64,000 nucleotides of DNA from Takifugu bimaculatus (Eukaryota > Chordata > Actinopteri > Tetraodontiformes > Tetraodontidae). The translations under genes were made by a program, and so were the position numbers. The stretch spans positions 3,300,134-3,364,133 of the forward strand of contig CP034989.1 of the NCBI GenBank assembly GCA_004026145.2, in the 5' to 3' direction. The stretch's first letter is position 1, and every line of letters begins with the position of its first letter. The notes below the pieces were generated by a model, which had not been told where the DNA came from, made no database searches, and saw only the letters and a list, made by a program, of their open reading frames with translations. Below are positions 10,441 through 24,459 of the stretch, in pieces.

Positions 10441-12645
10441 TGGTACTTCCAAGGAAAAGTGCCAAATAGTGGTAGACAGTATAGGTTTGCAATTTTGGTA
10501 CCCTTTCCAAAATATAGAGTTTGAAAAGGCATATGAAAGCATGCCCTACCGTACTGAGCCCAACTGTGGTGTTTAGAGGAAATGTGGCGCTAAATAGAGA
10601 CACAGAGAATCTGAGATGGGCCACTGACTCCAGACATCTCCAAACTGGGTTAATTACGCCAGCGTTTGTTAGGCAAACAGTTGGAAAGCTAAGCGTGACT
10701 CTAGCCAGCACAAATAATCCCACAAATCAACCGTAATTCGCTCTGTCCAGAACAGACACTCGCGGGTTGTGCAATAGCGTCACGGATCAGCGATACTCCG
10801 AGTTTTCCCTCAGACTCGTTTGTGAACCTGCAAAAATCGCCACATTATCACCGCCTCTCCCTTTCTACGGGATCTTTTTGATGATCAGAAGACATCGTAC
10901 TTAATCGTGTCTGACTGGAAACTACGAACGTTCCCGAATTTTGCGTCATTTTGTCCTTCACCACTGTAACTCAAAATCTGAGGTGCCCTTTTTTAATCCT
11001 AAAGATGGGGAAACTGCGGTGAAAATAAGGGTATTGATGCTCCTCATTTACTAATAATCAAGAATATCAAGTGCCATATAGGACCCTCTCCCTCTATGCC
11101 GGAGAAGCCTATTATTAATATCATAATACAACATTTATGCAATTTACCATGGCAACATGTAGGTCTTGTAGAGTGTTTCCTTGTGCTGCATGGTCGTGGC
11201 TGGTAATTGGATAGAAAACCATCTCCAGTGTGCTCCTGCTTTTGTGTGAAATGCTGGGAAGCAGAATATTCCGGGTGTCTGGTGTTTGTTCCATGATAAG
11301 ATAAGGTATGATCAGCTATTACTGCCTTTCTCCTGGGGTGACAGCATCTGGCTCCACACTGGTCTGAGTTCGCCAGGAAATGGGAACTGATTTGATTTTA
11401 ATGCTCCGATTTTCCTGATTGATCCTTGTTTGCGAAGGACCGTAACAGTTTATATTGCTAAAGCTACTGTCTTTGGGTTTGACGCCAAAAGAAAACAATG
11501 CTAAACACGCCTTAATCTTAGTCAAAGTTGCCAGTTGGCATGTAGCTCAATGCAAGGCCCACTGACAGACGGATGTGTCCTCATCACTGGCATAGCCAGC
11601 TTGTGTTTGACATTTGAAGCTAATGTTCACTTTAGATCAATCGGAATGATTGTACGTCATTTTCCTGACTTCAGATAACTTATAAAACTGCCCATTTGCA
11701 TTTGTTAAAGTCAAAAGTTATTTATCTCTAGAGGTGTTTTTCAAATTTAGACCATTTTGTTAGGCGGACCAAAATACTTTGGCTACTTAAACATTTCCAA
11801 GACAGGTGCTACGGCTATCACGGCTAATGCCAAGGAAGCTACAAGTGCCTGGGTGAGTACCTGCTCCGCCCATTTTATCGAGTTTACATCTGACAGACAT
11901 CCCAGAATGCATTTCTTGTCTTCAAAGTACAGACCAATTACATACCAGGAGTCCATGTTTGAGTGCTCCATATTGAAAAAAGGCTATTGTCATTGTGCTA
12001 AAAGCTAATCGGATATAAACAAGTACACAGACCTCCATCTTTATCCACCATCAGTGGTGCCGTTTCTTCACGCTACAACACAAAGTAACACAAACTTTGT
12101 GCAGGTTATAGATTTTTGAAGGATGCTAACCGAGCTGAACCCTTGGATTGTTTCCAGTGATGTCAGTTACCATGGCGATGCCTCTAAGCTGCTAGCTCTT
12201 ATGAAAGACGCAAAAGCGCTTGTCCTTCAACTGGCTTTCAATCACAGTCCCTCAGACGTTCTCTGAAGTGCCGCTATCAGATGCTGTCCTCTCAGGAGTC
12301 TCTCTCTCTCTCTCTCGATGTGATATGAAGTGTTTTCGGTCCTGCTGATGCTCTCCGTGTGGATGGTTTTATTCTGGAGGATATTCTGTGCGTTTTCTTC
12401 TGGCAGGCCTGTCAGTCAGACTTTCCTCCGCCCTCTAAAGCGGGCTGATGTCCGCTCCGACGGCGACTTCGGCGAACGTTGTTGTCCATCAGTCGTGCTT
12501 TAAATGGAATTTGACTCACCAGAATCTGTCGTGTAAAAAAATAAAAATAAAAAGAAGAAAAAAAAAGATGTACAAAACCGATCGATGTTTTTAATGCTGG
12601 AGGGGAAAAACTGTGTTTCTTCATGTGCAAATAAGTTATATTCAG

Positions 12646-12651
12646 AATAAA
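12646..12651 (+). other. cacna2d1: poly(A) signal AATAAA (cacna2d1, inferred)
   Basis: Canonical hexamer about 3.64 kb after the cacna2d1 stop, with two further AATAAA copies about 100 bases upstream in an A-rich stretch. Assignment to cacna2d1 rests on position only. Confidence 0.5.
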
Positions 12652-15600
12652 AGTTTATGATTAATATGCGGGACGTTGCCAGACTCTTTGCAAAAATGCC
12701 TGTTGGTTTTTTTTTCTACAACAAATCCGATTTCTCTTCCAAACTCTTGTCATGCTGCCAGCACACATTTCCCATCCAAATGTGTGTGAGAAACGGGAAG
12801 AAGCACCCCAAGACTGCTCTCCCAGTGTCTCGCCAGTAAGAGAACCTGACACCGGGCCAAAGCCAACACTGTCCAGGAATGGTGGAGACGAGGGTCCGGC
12901 CTCATCTCTCCACAACGTTGGATTTGGCTCGGGGACAGCGTCCATTAACAGCGACACAGCAATGTTCTCTGCTCGTAAATTTGTGGTAATTCCTGCTTTC
13001 CCTCTCCATCCACTGGCAAATGACGTCCACGTTAGCGCGCTGCGATTCACACCCGAACCTAAAACCAGCTGCGATCCAGGCCAGACTCTCGCAGCCACGA
13101 GTCCCCGAACGCTACCGAAGACAAACTGCAGGCTCGTTTTGCTATTACAAATGTTTTTAAAAAAACACGTACTATCCGCTAAACTGCGAGCTCCATCGCC
13201 TACAGGCACAGTTTAGGAAGGTGTAGCTTACTTCTTCATGTATTCACAACATTTCTGGAACTAGCCGTGATGCTAGAGGGCTACCTACCACCCCAGAAGG
13301 AAAAGATCAATATTCAAAAAACCAATGAAGTTGCAAAATGTTTAAATACATCTGATTTAGAGGAAAAACCTCATTATCTTAGCATATTTCCCTGTTTTCT
13401 CTGTTTTTATGGCATTTCCATTCCTACGGTAAAAAAGATTTATTGTCATCTTAAAAAGAAAAAAAAAAAGCTGACAGTGCCCTCTTTTTCGGACTTCCTT
13501 TCCACAAGTGTTATTCCTTTTCTGTCATGGATGAGTTGCCATGTCAACATTACACTGCGGACTTCCTGCTGTCTGCTCTGGATTTCACGTCTGGCAGCGG
13601 GCTAGCGCACACTCTATTTACACTGTGGGGTCACTCCTGTTGTGTTTTTGATTGTTATCTTAAGTCTTTGGACTTGTGTCACTGATTGATATCTTACCCG
13701 AAGTTCTTCAAGTAAACGTCCCGGAGTAAAAAACTGAAAAGTTTATTATGTAAGTCATTGCTTTTGTGAGTATTATCAGTCTCATTACACCGGCAGATTT
13801 GTTTTTCCAGAAGTGGGAGTTTGAAGAATGCGGAGATGGTGTCACATGTCATTCCTGCACTGGGGTGAGTGTTTCAGGTGAACTTTTTAAATTAAAAGAG
13901 GCTCCACAGCAGGAATGCTCACGTAACTCTTCTCCTTACCCCCTCTGCTAACGCTAACACCCGCTCCAGCGTGGGTTCCGACGCACCGTCCGGGAATGAG
14001 CTCCCGCTAACGGCTTATGGTCTCAGAAAAATGACAAACATCTGCAATATTTTCCCAAAAAGTCATTCAGTGTTTAGATGTAGCGTCATTAAAAGCGTCT
14101 TATGCACGTCCAAACAACTACGAAGGAAGGATTTCTGACTCACTTTTGACTTAAAGGTCAAGTTTGCAAGAGTTTGAAGATTTGTTCCTTCTTTGTTTGA
14201 GTTTCGCAGTCGAAATATTGAAGGGTTGTCATTGCTTTTATAGTTAGGTGTTTGGAGAAGTTTATAAATATGTCAAGATACTTTATGTTCTTATCGTCTT
14301 ATATTTATAATGATGAATTTGGGGTGCTACGCTAATAGTTTCGGGATTATTTGGAAGCACTGGCTTTAAAATTTCAGGTAGTGAGTTATTTATATTGCTA
14401 TAAAGTGAGATTAAGTCACTATTTAAAGAAACGAACAGGAATAATATAAGATAAAAGGTCAAGGCAGACAGAAACACACTCATTATTTTGTCAAACAACT
14501 TGACTTGTTAAGATATCAGAGACATTTTAACTGATTTTGTGTTGATTTATCCTCTTGGGCCAACACGATTTCATGATTTCAGCCAAACCAAGCGGTGAAA
14601 TGACCCGCAATAAATCTTCAACAATAAATTTGAGGCTTTGGGCTGGCAGGAACGGAGCGCCTTAACCTTTGCTGACAACAAAGCGAGGAGATCAGACCAC
14701 CGAGGGGCTGTGGAGGTCTTTGCCTTCGCGCTGCCTGTCATTTTCCTCCTCTGTGTAATTTTAAAGGTCGCCTCTCTGCCTCTTCGCTTTAATCACCTGG
14801 GTCCCAAATGACACTTGAGCTCTTTTATTTAAATTTCAAACACCTCATGGAGGCACTTGTTTGACCTGGACCCAAACAGCCAGTCAGAACCTCTTCAGCA
14901 GACGTCTTGTGATCCTGAGTTGGACATTTCAGGGGAAACTGAGATGGTGATGTTTATCATACCTCTGTTTTTACCTCTGTTGGTGGTGCCATAGTCAGCA
15001 CCGCCATACGTCAGGACAAATGTGCCGTCGGGGCACTTCTCCCAGTGATTGACTGGCCCTAGTTTTTTGGCCCCCCGTGACCTCCAAAGAGCAAGATAGA
15101 TGCACTGTGCCTCTATTCTTCATAAGCACGTACCCTGAGGGACACATTGCATTGTACGCTACTCCATGCGCCGATGTTTTTTTTAGATATTAGATTACGA
15201 TGAAGGAGATTGCGCTAAAAGTATGGAATTCTTTCATCATGGATGCTAAGCAGCTCCAGAAAGCATAAAATAAACCTTTGATTTCAGTATGTTTCGCATA
15301 AAATACTGATATAAATCAGGTTATCGCATTTGCTTTTATCATCACAAGAGTTTCGGTATGTTTGAAATAAAGGAGGAAGAATGACGTGAGGGCGCCTCTT
15401 AAGTGAGGCCATCGCTCCGGAACTCCCTCTGGTGGTGGTGTGTGGTGAGGAAGCGAGGCCCACTGTCGTGACACGATCACGGGTAGGTCTTTCTTCATGG
15501 GATACACTGGGCAACAAATGGACATTCTGTCCCTAAAATTAATGTCGGAAGCAATTAAGAGTTTGAAAGGACACAACCAGCTCAGAACATCCCCAAAACC

Positions 15601-16639
15601 GCACTTCATTATCTAAAGTGGTTGGAATCTATCAAAAGTGGTGCAAGAAATCGGGTTCAGGGGGTCTGATCCAACAGATGACTAAATAAGGAGAGGGTTC
15701 TTCTGGGCGACCCAAGGTCCTGCCATCGATGTGGGCGTTGCTCCCACCACCTGCCTGACCCGTTGTGCACACTGGGAATTGTTGAATTCAGGCCATCAAA
15801 ACAAAAGTCATGCAAATCTTCTTTAGTTGTGAGGCCACAGCGACGGACACCAGCCTTCCCATGACATTTGGATCAGTGTGACAGCTGTTTAGAAAACCAG
15901 GTGTAACCCAGCAGAGCACCTCCTGGGGCCATCTCAAAGCAGCGGGTCTGGGATCCACTTCAAGCAAACTCATGTGCGAGGCCACACAGGCCGTCTCAAG
16001 CGATCATGCCGTCGCCGTGGCAATTGGCAGGAACTGGGACAAGGCGGTCCTCGTATGACCTGAAATTAGGAGCAAACACATGCAAATGATGTTGACAGTG
16101 TGCGTTATTACGTAATTGCCCTGGCCCTGGTCGGTTTTTCTGCGTAAACAGCGACCCAGCGGAACACATCCGCTGGAAATTAACGCAAGAAATTACGCAA
16201 ATAGACTTGAACAAACAGAGCCACATGAAAGTCCCGGACAAAAAACCCCGCTTATGAAAATCAGACGTTTGTACAGTTGGCCTCGGCCTTTTTCTTTGTA
16301 TTTCCAAATTTCTTTCACCTGCGTCTGCCTCACCACTACTGCTTTGTGACTCATCCGCTGCTCACTCCTTTGCTTGTAATTGCTGCAGTCTGGTAGCGCC
16401 GGTTTTTCGTGTTTTTCTATTTCTGTGCCGCCGGAGAAGGTGAAGACAAGGCTGACGCTGGGGCTGTATTGGGGAGACGGACGGCCCGGGTTTGGACGCC
16501 CTCCCTTACGGCTCCGGGTGGAGACCAACTCATGGGGATTCTGTTGTGGTTTTCGAATCACCGGCATCACCCACAGTTTTTGTACCAGCCGTCCTTGACT
16601 GGAAATGAGCTGTTCTTATCTCAGGGGACGGGAGGAGGT

Positions 16640-16659
16640 GGGGGGGGGGGGGGGGGGGG
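16640..16659. repeat. G20 homopolymer
   Basis: Twenty consecutive G on the plus strand, followed by GAGAG. Length is likely unreliable in assembly. Confidence 0.95.
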
Positions 16660-18103
16660 AGAGAAAACAGAGGAGCACTTACAGAGATCTGCAGGCAGAC
16701 CTGAGGTGGGAAAAAAAACAGGCTGTCAAAACTTTCCTGCTAAATGACGCCGGGCAAACATTCGGGAACTTATCCTTACCACTTTGGAAATGAGACTGTC
16801 AGCAATATCAGTACTTTATTCTATATTAAACTCTTCAAAAATTAGGACCAGAAAATTCGCCAGAATGCAAATTGTCAGTAGAAATGCTTCTTTGAGAGCT
16901 CCGAAGGGGAGCAAAGATGGACGCATCTACGAGTCTTCTCAGTCCAGATGTTCCATACTGGCTCTGCTTTCAACACCGTTGTCCACTCGATTTTTATAAA
17001 ACCCCAACCCCCTAAATCAAAAAAATAGTACGTTGAGTTTGTTATCCAATTGAAAAAGCATGTCTGGGTATATTTTACTCATGTTCTGACTATAGATTAT
17101 GAAACCTTTTACACACTGGACCTGTAAAAGGAACATTAATTCTTTTGTTGGTTCATGTGTTGACAAGGAAATGCTCGCCGGACTAGTCATCCGTCTGCTG
17201 ATAGGAGCAATTATCAGCATCTGGACACTACAGGCAGGCGGATTTTTCACTCCGACTCGTCGCTGCACCGACCGTCAGACAGAAGATTCACTTTCAGTCA
17301 CAAACTGAGTCACTCCCCAGACAAACCATTATTGTAGCATGAGTGGTTTTACAGGGAGAATTACATGCAAGATAAAGCAGACTCCAGCTAATTACAACCT
17401 GTATCACAGGAACTCTAATTCTGTTGGGAGTGAGTGACTTATTTCCTCAGCTGAGAGCTCCAGATGTCTGATCAGCACGTCAGCACTTTGTCCACCTTAA
17501 TCACTCTGAGTGTGTAAACCAGGGATCCCATCAAAGGCACGCTAAAGCCCCGCTACCCGTGACTCAACAACGCCAAAACACAAACTAGGCTCCGTAAATA
17601 AGATAAGCTATAAACACTCACGCTACAATGCAGAAACTACCATTTACAAGCAGACGAGCGCGCACGTCACCTGCTATCAAAGTGTTGGTGTTGGGTATAA
17701 CTGCGCCTGAGCTTGGGTGGGCACATGGGCAATTAGATGCTGAGTAAGTGCAAATGTGCGTAAAGACGGGATTAGAGTGCACACTGGATCTTTAGCCGTG
17801 GAAGCTCTTCAAATGGGGAATCTACTGAGTGTGAAGAACACTCTAATACCTGCTCTTTAGGCCAAAGGTACCCTGCTGGGGGTACTTCAGATGCTCCAAT
17901 TTGGTGGCAACAGAATTCGGTGGCGACCAAATCTGCTCAGTGTGCAGAAAATGTGTTATAAACCGACTTGGAGCTTTTCAAGTTAGTCTTTTTCACTTTT
18001 CATGTAAACTTGGTTCGATTCAAGTCGACAGATTACATCAAACTTGTGTAATGAAAATACCCTGATGGTATCTAACTGGCAAGATCGGTGATTCGGTTGT
18101 GAA

Positions 18104-18131
18104 GCTGTGTGTGTGTGTGTGTGTGTGTGTG
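18104..18131. repeat. (TG)n microsatellite
   Basis: About 28 bases of TG in intergenic DNA. Confidence 0.95.
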
Positions 18132-20492
18132 CAGGTCAGTCCCACTTGGTAAGTGTGTGTCAGCGTGTGTGTCGCGGGCGTGTGTCTGGGGTTTGTGTTG
18201 AAGGGAGGTCAATCCTCGGTCTGGGTAATTTGCCACAGATGAAACCTGACTCCATTCCAGGGGACCAGTGCGAGCAAACCTTTCAAAGCTGCAGGAAATC
18301 TATTAGCACCTGGTTGGACTCCCCCCGCGTCCTATTATACTGCCTTCTCCCCAATCCATCCATCCTTGGGTCTACCATCTCACCCCAGCCGCACCCCAGT
18401 TAATAAAGCCACACAGGAACACCGTGCTCCCTCGGTGCCACTAAAGTCAGGGGATTACATGCCGTGTGTGCACGTGTGTGTGTCAATGGCGTGTGGCGAG
18501 GTGTGCATTTATGTTTCCATACATGGACCTTGTGTTTGCGTGGTTGTGGCGTATCTGGATCAGTCCATTCACACTCACACGTGGAGCCAGTTAGCAGTGA
18601 ATGAGGTGCCAGACAAGCACGCGGCGGCCGCCACACTCCGAACGACGGTTCTCGATCCAGACACGGAGGCTGATGAGAGGACGTTGGAGACCCAGTTTTA
18701 TCAAATGAGGACTTTTTGTCTCCTAAAAATGTATTAGCGGGTTATTGGGCCCAAAGGCAAAGACAACGTGGGATGTCTCTTTCATGAGCTGGCTTGTCCC
18801 TGAGTGTGCACAGCAGATTTATCACAGTCTGCATCCCGGAGAGTGCAGAGGGTGACAGACATTTCTGCTTCTGCTGCCAAGACAACTGGTAACTATCAAA
18901 GGTTGTCCTGTCCTCTGGCGTCAGAGACGGGAAGATGGGACTGTCCTCCCAAAAGGCTGAGGTAAATCAGACAATCGGACAGACCACAGAAGACAGGCCA
19001 AATGCAGATAACCCGTGGTGTTTAAGCATGATTTCACAATTAATTAATGCTGAAATTTAATCTGTTGACTAATTTATAATCCATGTAGAATGTACAGCTA
19101 ATCGGACCTTAAACCTACAACCTAAGGCTTGGTTAAAAAGATAAGGTAATTAATTACAGGTTTGCAATTAATTGTTCTCAATAAATCAATAATGACGACT
19201 CAATAATCGCCCCCCCTCCCCCTCAAATTCATGGATTCTGTGGGTGTGGAGGGAGTGTTTTTCCCTGGGTAATCTCCGGAGAAACCTGTTGAGTTCTTCA
19301 TAATCCTTGAGACGGCAGCCAGCGTGTCTTAAATCCCTCCCCAGATGGAAGGATCCTCTGATACTTAACGAGATTAAATCTCACTCACTGGAGGAGCGCC
19401 GTAGTCCTTGAACTGAAAGTGGCTCGGCAGCTTCTCCGATACAGTGGCACCGCCGCTGGGCACAAACGGAGTGAGAGAGAAACCGCTGGCCATAAATACG
19501 CCCCTTGATGATAAACTGTTGGATTTAACACCTGTGATTTCATTTATTAGATTTCATACCAAAGGCACTGAGGGACGCTTACCTCATCCTTGAAAATGGA
19601 CTCAGGGATTCCAGCCAGAGTTCATCTGGCTACCAGTCTCCTCTCTGAGAAGAGACGTGCATCATTATTTTGGTAAAGCATTGTTTTTTTGCTCAACCCA
19701 TCACTCCCAAAACCTGAATGCTTTGTAGCCTGCGTGTCTGGCTGGAGGGCGTTATATTTTGGCACAGAGTTAGAGTGTGGATACCTGAGCTGCATTATTT
19801 GACACGAGAAGGATCCTTTTCATTTAATGCTAAAAAGTTAGCATGCGCCCGTGTCCCATGAATCTTTTGGCCATTTAAGTGTGGTTGGCGGACCACCTGT
19901 GTCAAGAAAACCCCGAAAGCAAACACTGAGCTGTCAGAGTCGATCACCCACTTCAACATCAAAACCAGACAAACCCAAATAGCCCAAATCCTGAATTAGA
20001 ACATTAGTTTACTTAAGCTTAGAACGTCTTTAGCCATTACCGGGGCTACATCTTCCTCTACCTGCTGCAAGAAATCTGATTATATAAGTGTGTCTGTGGC
20101 CCTTTTGGACGGTCTTGCTCTGTAGCTAACTCGTGTGCAGGGTCCCACCTAATTGGATTTATGTGCGGGAATGTTTTCCGAAAGCCACACTTGTGAAATA
20201 CCCCACATCTGCTGGCCATTAGAAGTGGACATAACACACAACAGAGAGAGCAAAGCCCCCAATGCCTTGATTCATTGGACTGGAGCTCGACTTTTATTGC
20301 AGTGAGGGAAAAAGCTCTGCAGTGTATCAGCACAGCGGACTCGGCCTTATCTCTTTTCATCAATTAGCTGCCCTGTTGCAGTTGTTTTTTTTCCCCCCTT
20401 CCTTTCGGTCAATATGTCTTTGTAATCTTTCCATTCCGCCACAGCAGCTCCTCTCATCAGGAGGTTCTCAGACATCTAGGTCACGGTACAGT

Positions 20493-20589
20493 CGTATTAA
20501 GTGCTCCAGTCAACGTCAGTTGTAAGACGTTTAGGTTCTTGAAGATGTTTTACCCCATGGGCATCTTTTGGACTCGAGCACTTAAGACG
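20493..20589. repeat. imperfect inverted repeat (19-base arms, 59-base loop)
   Basis: The arm at 20493-20511 and the reverse complement of the arm at 20571-20589 agree at 17 of 19 positions. The interior includes a TTGAAGATGTTTTACC stretch that resembles sequence seen in dispersed teleost repeats; that resemblance is from memory and not checked. It may be a remnant of a small non-autonomous DNA transposon. Confidence 0.5.
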
Positions 20590-23500
20590 ATCAATTCTTC
20601 TTACGCTGTCTAAACTTCCAGCTTGAGAATTCTGCTTCCTTTACTCCAACAGATCTAATTTCCCATCTGTTCCTGACCCTGACTTCCCGCCTGGACTCCA
20701 CTTTGTGTTCCTGATCCCGGTGTGCAGACACTCATTCATCTATGTCAAGGCAACTTCCATCCCCAAACCCTGTTCCTCCTCATTCCCAAAGGAATGGACG
20801 CCCTGCCGTTTCTTCTTTCGGTGGGCACGCGGAGAAACTAGCAAGGCGGGCTGACAACCCGCTGACCCCTCATCTGTCAATCGCAAGGGGAAAGGCACCC
20901 TCCTAATTGGGGGGAACGCGTTGAGGGTTTGGGGGGCTGGGATGAAGGCTGTTATTGTAGTGTCGGGTGGGTCAGAGGTGAAAAAGGGGAGATCACACTG
21001 GTGATTAGCCTCCTTCATGTGTGGGGACAGAGGGAAGTGGGGATTGCTGGGGTGTTTGTAGGGCAGCTGGTGTTCAAAATAATTAGCAGGAAAAGGTTAA
21101 AATAAAAGTTTTTATCAACATCACTCCAAGTTTCAGACAACTGGCCTCCGATAAGGCAAGAGACAAGAAATATCCATATTTATAGGCTACATCCAAACAT
21201 GCGTGCACCTGTATTTTCACTTTCCACAAGAGACACATCCTCATCAGTTGTTTGGAAACCTTGATCATGTACCTTTGTTCTACATTCTCACTGTTCTACA
21301 TCAACAGCTCAGAACTGCCAGCTGGATCTTCAAATCCTGAGAAACAAGTTTATCTTAGAATCGTACATGTTGCCACAGCGCTGCGTGGAACTGCCAGAAA
21401 GTTTGTCAGCGCTGACAAGACTGGAGCCGTGGGAGCTGAAGCTGTCGAACAAAAAAAAAACCCGGCTCGGCTTGACAGCAAGTCCACGGGGGTCGCCGGC
21501 CGTCACCTCCACGCCACTTCCCCTGCCCACACCTGGTGAAACAGGTGTGTGCTTTGAGTCAGCGCAAACACTCCCAGACACAAACTTGTCCATCACTCCT
21601 TGTAGTGGTCCATACCTGACAGGTTTCTGTGGCTGTAGGTGCAAATATGCAGGTTCAGTTGTTACACTGAATCTTTTAGCGGTGAGTCATTTCTTACGGT
21701 TGGTAATAAATTGCCATGCAATCATGTGGGAATTGGCTCCCTCACAGGATGTGATCTGTGTAATTATATTTTCTGGCAGCGGCGAAGTGTTTGTCAGCTT
21801 CACTGATTGCATCTGTTAATAGTATTCAAGTAAGGTGGCTCCTTGCTCTTACACTTCAGAGCTACCTAACCTCCCCTGCGCTAATTAACAACTTGGCGGG
21901 GTGACTGACATTTTGGAATCCTCAGCCATAGGCCGGGGGATATGAATGAAAATATAAATCATGGAAGTTAATACTCCCAGTGCTTCAATTCGTTCAGAAA
22001 GAGCCCTCCCACCTCCGACGTCTTCTCCCCGCACGCACCGATCACTTGTCAGAACCAACTTATGTACCTGTGGGTCACCAAGCACTTGGGACAGGGCGAG
22101 CCGCACTTCTCAATCTACCCGTGTGTGGGAATCTGCTCCAAGGCTGATTTTCTGAGTGTCTGGATTTCATCTTTGCGTTGATGCATTTGCAGACCGAGAG
22201 CTGCCGAACACACACACACACACACACACACAGTCGTCTACACCTGCCGGTACTTTCCTCGCACGTGCTCATGCACACAGTCAGACCAAAGAGAAGAAAC
22301 CAGACCAAAGAGAAATTAGAAGACCTGCACGCGTCTTAATGAGGGACGGCCGGGCATCTGGCGTTCACCTCAGACCCTTTCTTCCCCCCACCGCTCTCTC
22401 TGGAGGACCTTAAGTTCAGCGCCTGTTAACAACTAAAGTGTGGATTTCCTGTCAAGCGCGGGTTCAGGCCCAACAAAAGGCCTACATGCTGGTACCTAAA
22501 TACGATCCCTTCCAGCTGCCCCACATAAACACACAGATACTACCCGAGTGCAGGTTTATACTGCATCTGCGCTGCTCAGTGCTGTATTTTTTTGTGCCCT
22601 TATTGCACCTTTTATGGTACTCTAAAACCCCAATAATCATTGTAATATTTCTTTAATAAAGATGTAGGAGAGTATAACATTGCATGCTTAAGTGTGCTCT
22701 TTCCATTAGTCTCCTTATATAGTATAAACTCTATAGCTCTTTATGGGCACTGTGCAGCGTCGGTCTCCAAGGTGCTGTTGGGAGAAGTCTTGAGTCTTGG
22801 CACAGAACTTGCACCCATACCTCTTTTTCTCAGAGGGACTGTTTGGACAGAAGGACAAATATTGCCTCAGACATTTTTCATGTTTGTCTAGATGTGAGGG
22901 AGCAGCCGAGTCGTGGACTTGACTTGAATCCTAAATTCTGGCTAATGATGAGTCAATGACCTGCGATGCATGTGTGCCTGCGGGTTATCTCCAGGCAGAA
23001 GATGAAACACCTTTCAGTTGTTTTCCCTAACATTATTTATTTGATTCCTTTTAAATCAGCGCTGTAAATCACGGTTACCCCATACAGTTCATACCATGGG
23101 GCAGGCTGGAACAGGAACCCACCCCAGGGTGTGTATGGATCTTCACTATGCAACAGCGTTACACTGTATGAATGGTTCTGCTCACTATAGCAAATTCAAG
23201 TAATTGCATTTGAGCTTTCTTATAAGCCCTTCATTTGGTTATATCAGGTCCTGACTCCACATTTTGCCCCATTTCCTGTTAATGTATGCTAGGATGCTGG
23301 TGTGTTCCTTGAAAGTTTGTTGAATTCCTTGAATGGCGAGTGCTGTGCTATCAAGGAAGGTCATCTGGGGTGGTTGGGCTGTGGACGCTACCCGTTTTTA
23401 CCTGTGCTTTTCATTTAAGGTCCGAGTGTCCATTTGGTATATTGCCTGTTTCAGTTGCACTAAAGCGAGGTCTGTTGTCCTGGAAACATAAAAATCAATT

Positions 23501-24395
23501 AGTAAAACAATGAAGTAATCCTTTTAATTTGATTAGGGTCATGGCTTTTGCAGTGACCTGTCTGCTAAAGAATCACAAACTCTAATGAGCTGTAAATTTA
23601 AGGTTTTTCTCCACTTCTTCTCCTTCACCCACAGATCAGATGCCAATAAGCCCATTAAAACTTTAAGTCCAGCAACACAAACATGAATGAATGCTTGAAA
23701 CAAGTCTGCAAACAGGCCGGTGTGCAGAACAGCCGCAGCATTATTCCATCACTGCTGGCTTATTCTGGCTGAACTGCTTGATTAATGGAACTATAAGCCC
23801 ACATGCTCATAGAAATATGCCGACAATGCTTTTGATGACCGGGTTTAATGTGAAGTGCAGCCAAATTTGTGTGTTTTCCCCTATTCCGCTTTTGAATTGT
23901 CTTTTATTGTGAATAAAACGGGGATAATTGTTCAAAACCGTTAGTTTTGAGTGTTTCATGTAACAGATGGGCACTATGAGAGATAATTGCATTTGTTGGC
24001 ACTACTTTAAGACGTGGATTAGTAGCACCTGGGCGTCGCAAGAGTCAGTGGAGGGATCCATGCGGGCACCAGCTGGATCCGGCTTTTGCTGCTCGGAGAT
24101 TATTTGAGGTATGAAATGTGCAGATCTGTGGAGTCGAAGGGTTGTGAGTCACATCCGCTCTTATTTTGAAAGTAGCAGGAGGAAGTCGAGGTCGCCTCTA
24201 AATCTGAAAGGCTTGACTGCGAGGTGAGGACAGCCGCTGGCAGAGAGGAGCGCAAACTTGGAGCAGAGAGGGGGGTTGAACCGAGGACTTGTTGGAGCGG
24301 CGGCATCTGTGTGAGGAAGCTGAGCTGGACTTCACACAAACCAGCGGGTTTGTCGCTCATCCAAGCCGGACTAAAGTGATCCCAGCTTCTGAACC

Positions 24396-24459
24396 ATGAG
24401 GACAAACGTATGGATTTACCAGGCTTTGTTGTGCGTTGTGGTCACTACAGTAGACTCAG
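24396..24459 (+). CDS. hgf: hgf exon 1, signal peptide
   Basis: The start ATG at 24396 is followed by a 21-residue hydrophobic leader (MRTNVWIYQALLCVVVTTVD, then S). The donor is gtaaga; phase 1 end. It is chosen as the start because the leader is a good signal peptide and the phase joins exon 2. No convincing TATA box was seen upstream. Confidence 0.85.

Larger units (their letters stand above)
9006..12670 (+). other. cacna2d1: probable cacna2d1 3' UTR
   Basis: After the stop there is no further coding exon, and the first good poly(A) signals are AATAAA copies at 12540-12551 and 12646-12651. A 3' UTR of about 3.6 kb is inferred; transcript data would be needed to confirm it. The stretch includes a degenerate repeat array at about 9835-10440 (listed separately). 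Confidence 0.5.
12672..24000. other. cacna2d1/hgf intergenic DNA
   Basis: About 11 kb with no supportable gene. The open frames here are short and unlike known proteins. The pair of opposed frames at 12661-13216 is discussed under rejected items. It contains a G20 run at 16640-16659, a TG run at 18104-18131, a CA run at about 22209-22232 and an imperfect inverted repeat at 20493-20589. Confidence 0.7.

Noticed and set aside
12661..13216. Overlapping open frames on both strands (154 codons plus, 182 codons minus)
   Set aside because: The two frames are mirror images of one stretch, neither resembles a known protein, there is no splice or conservation evidence, and the stretch follows directly on the cacna2d1 poly(A) region.
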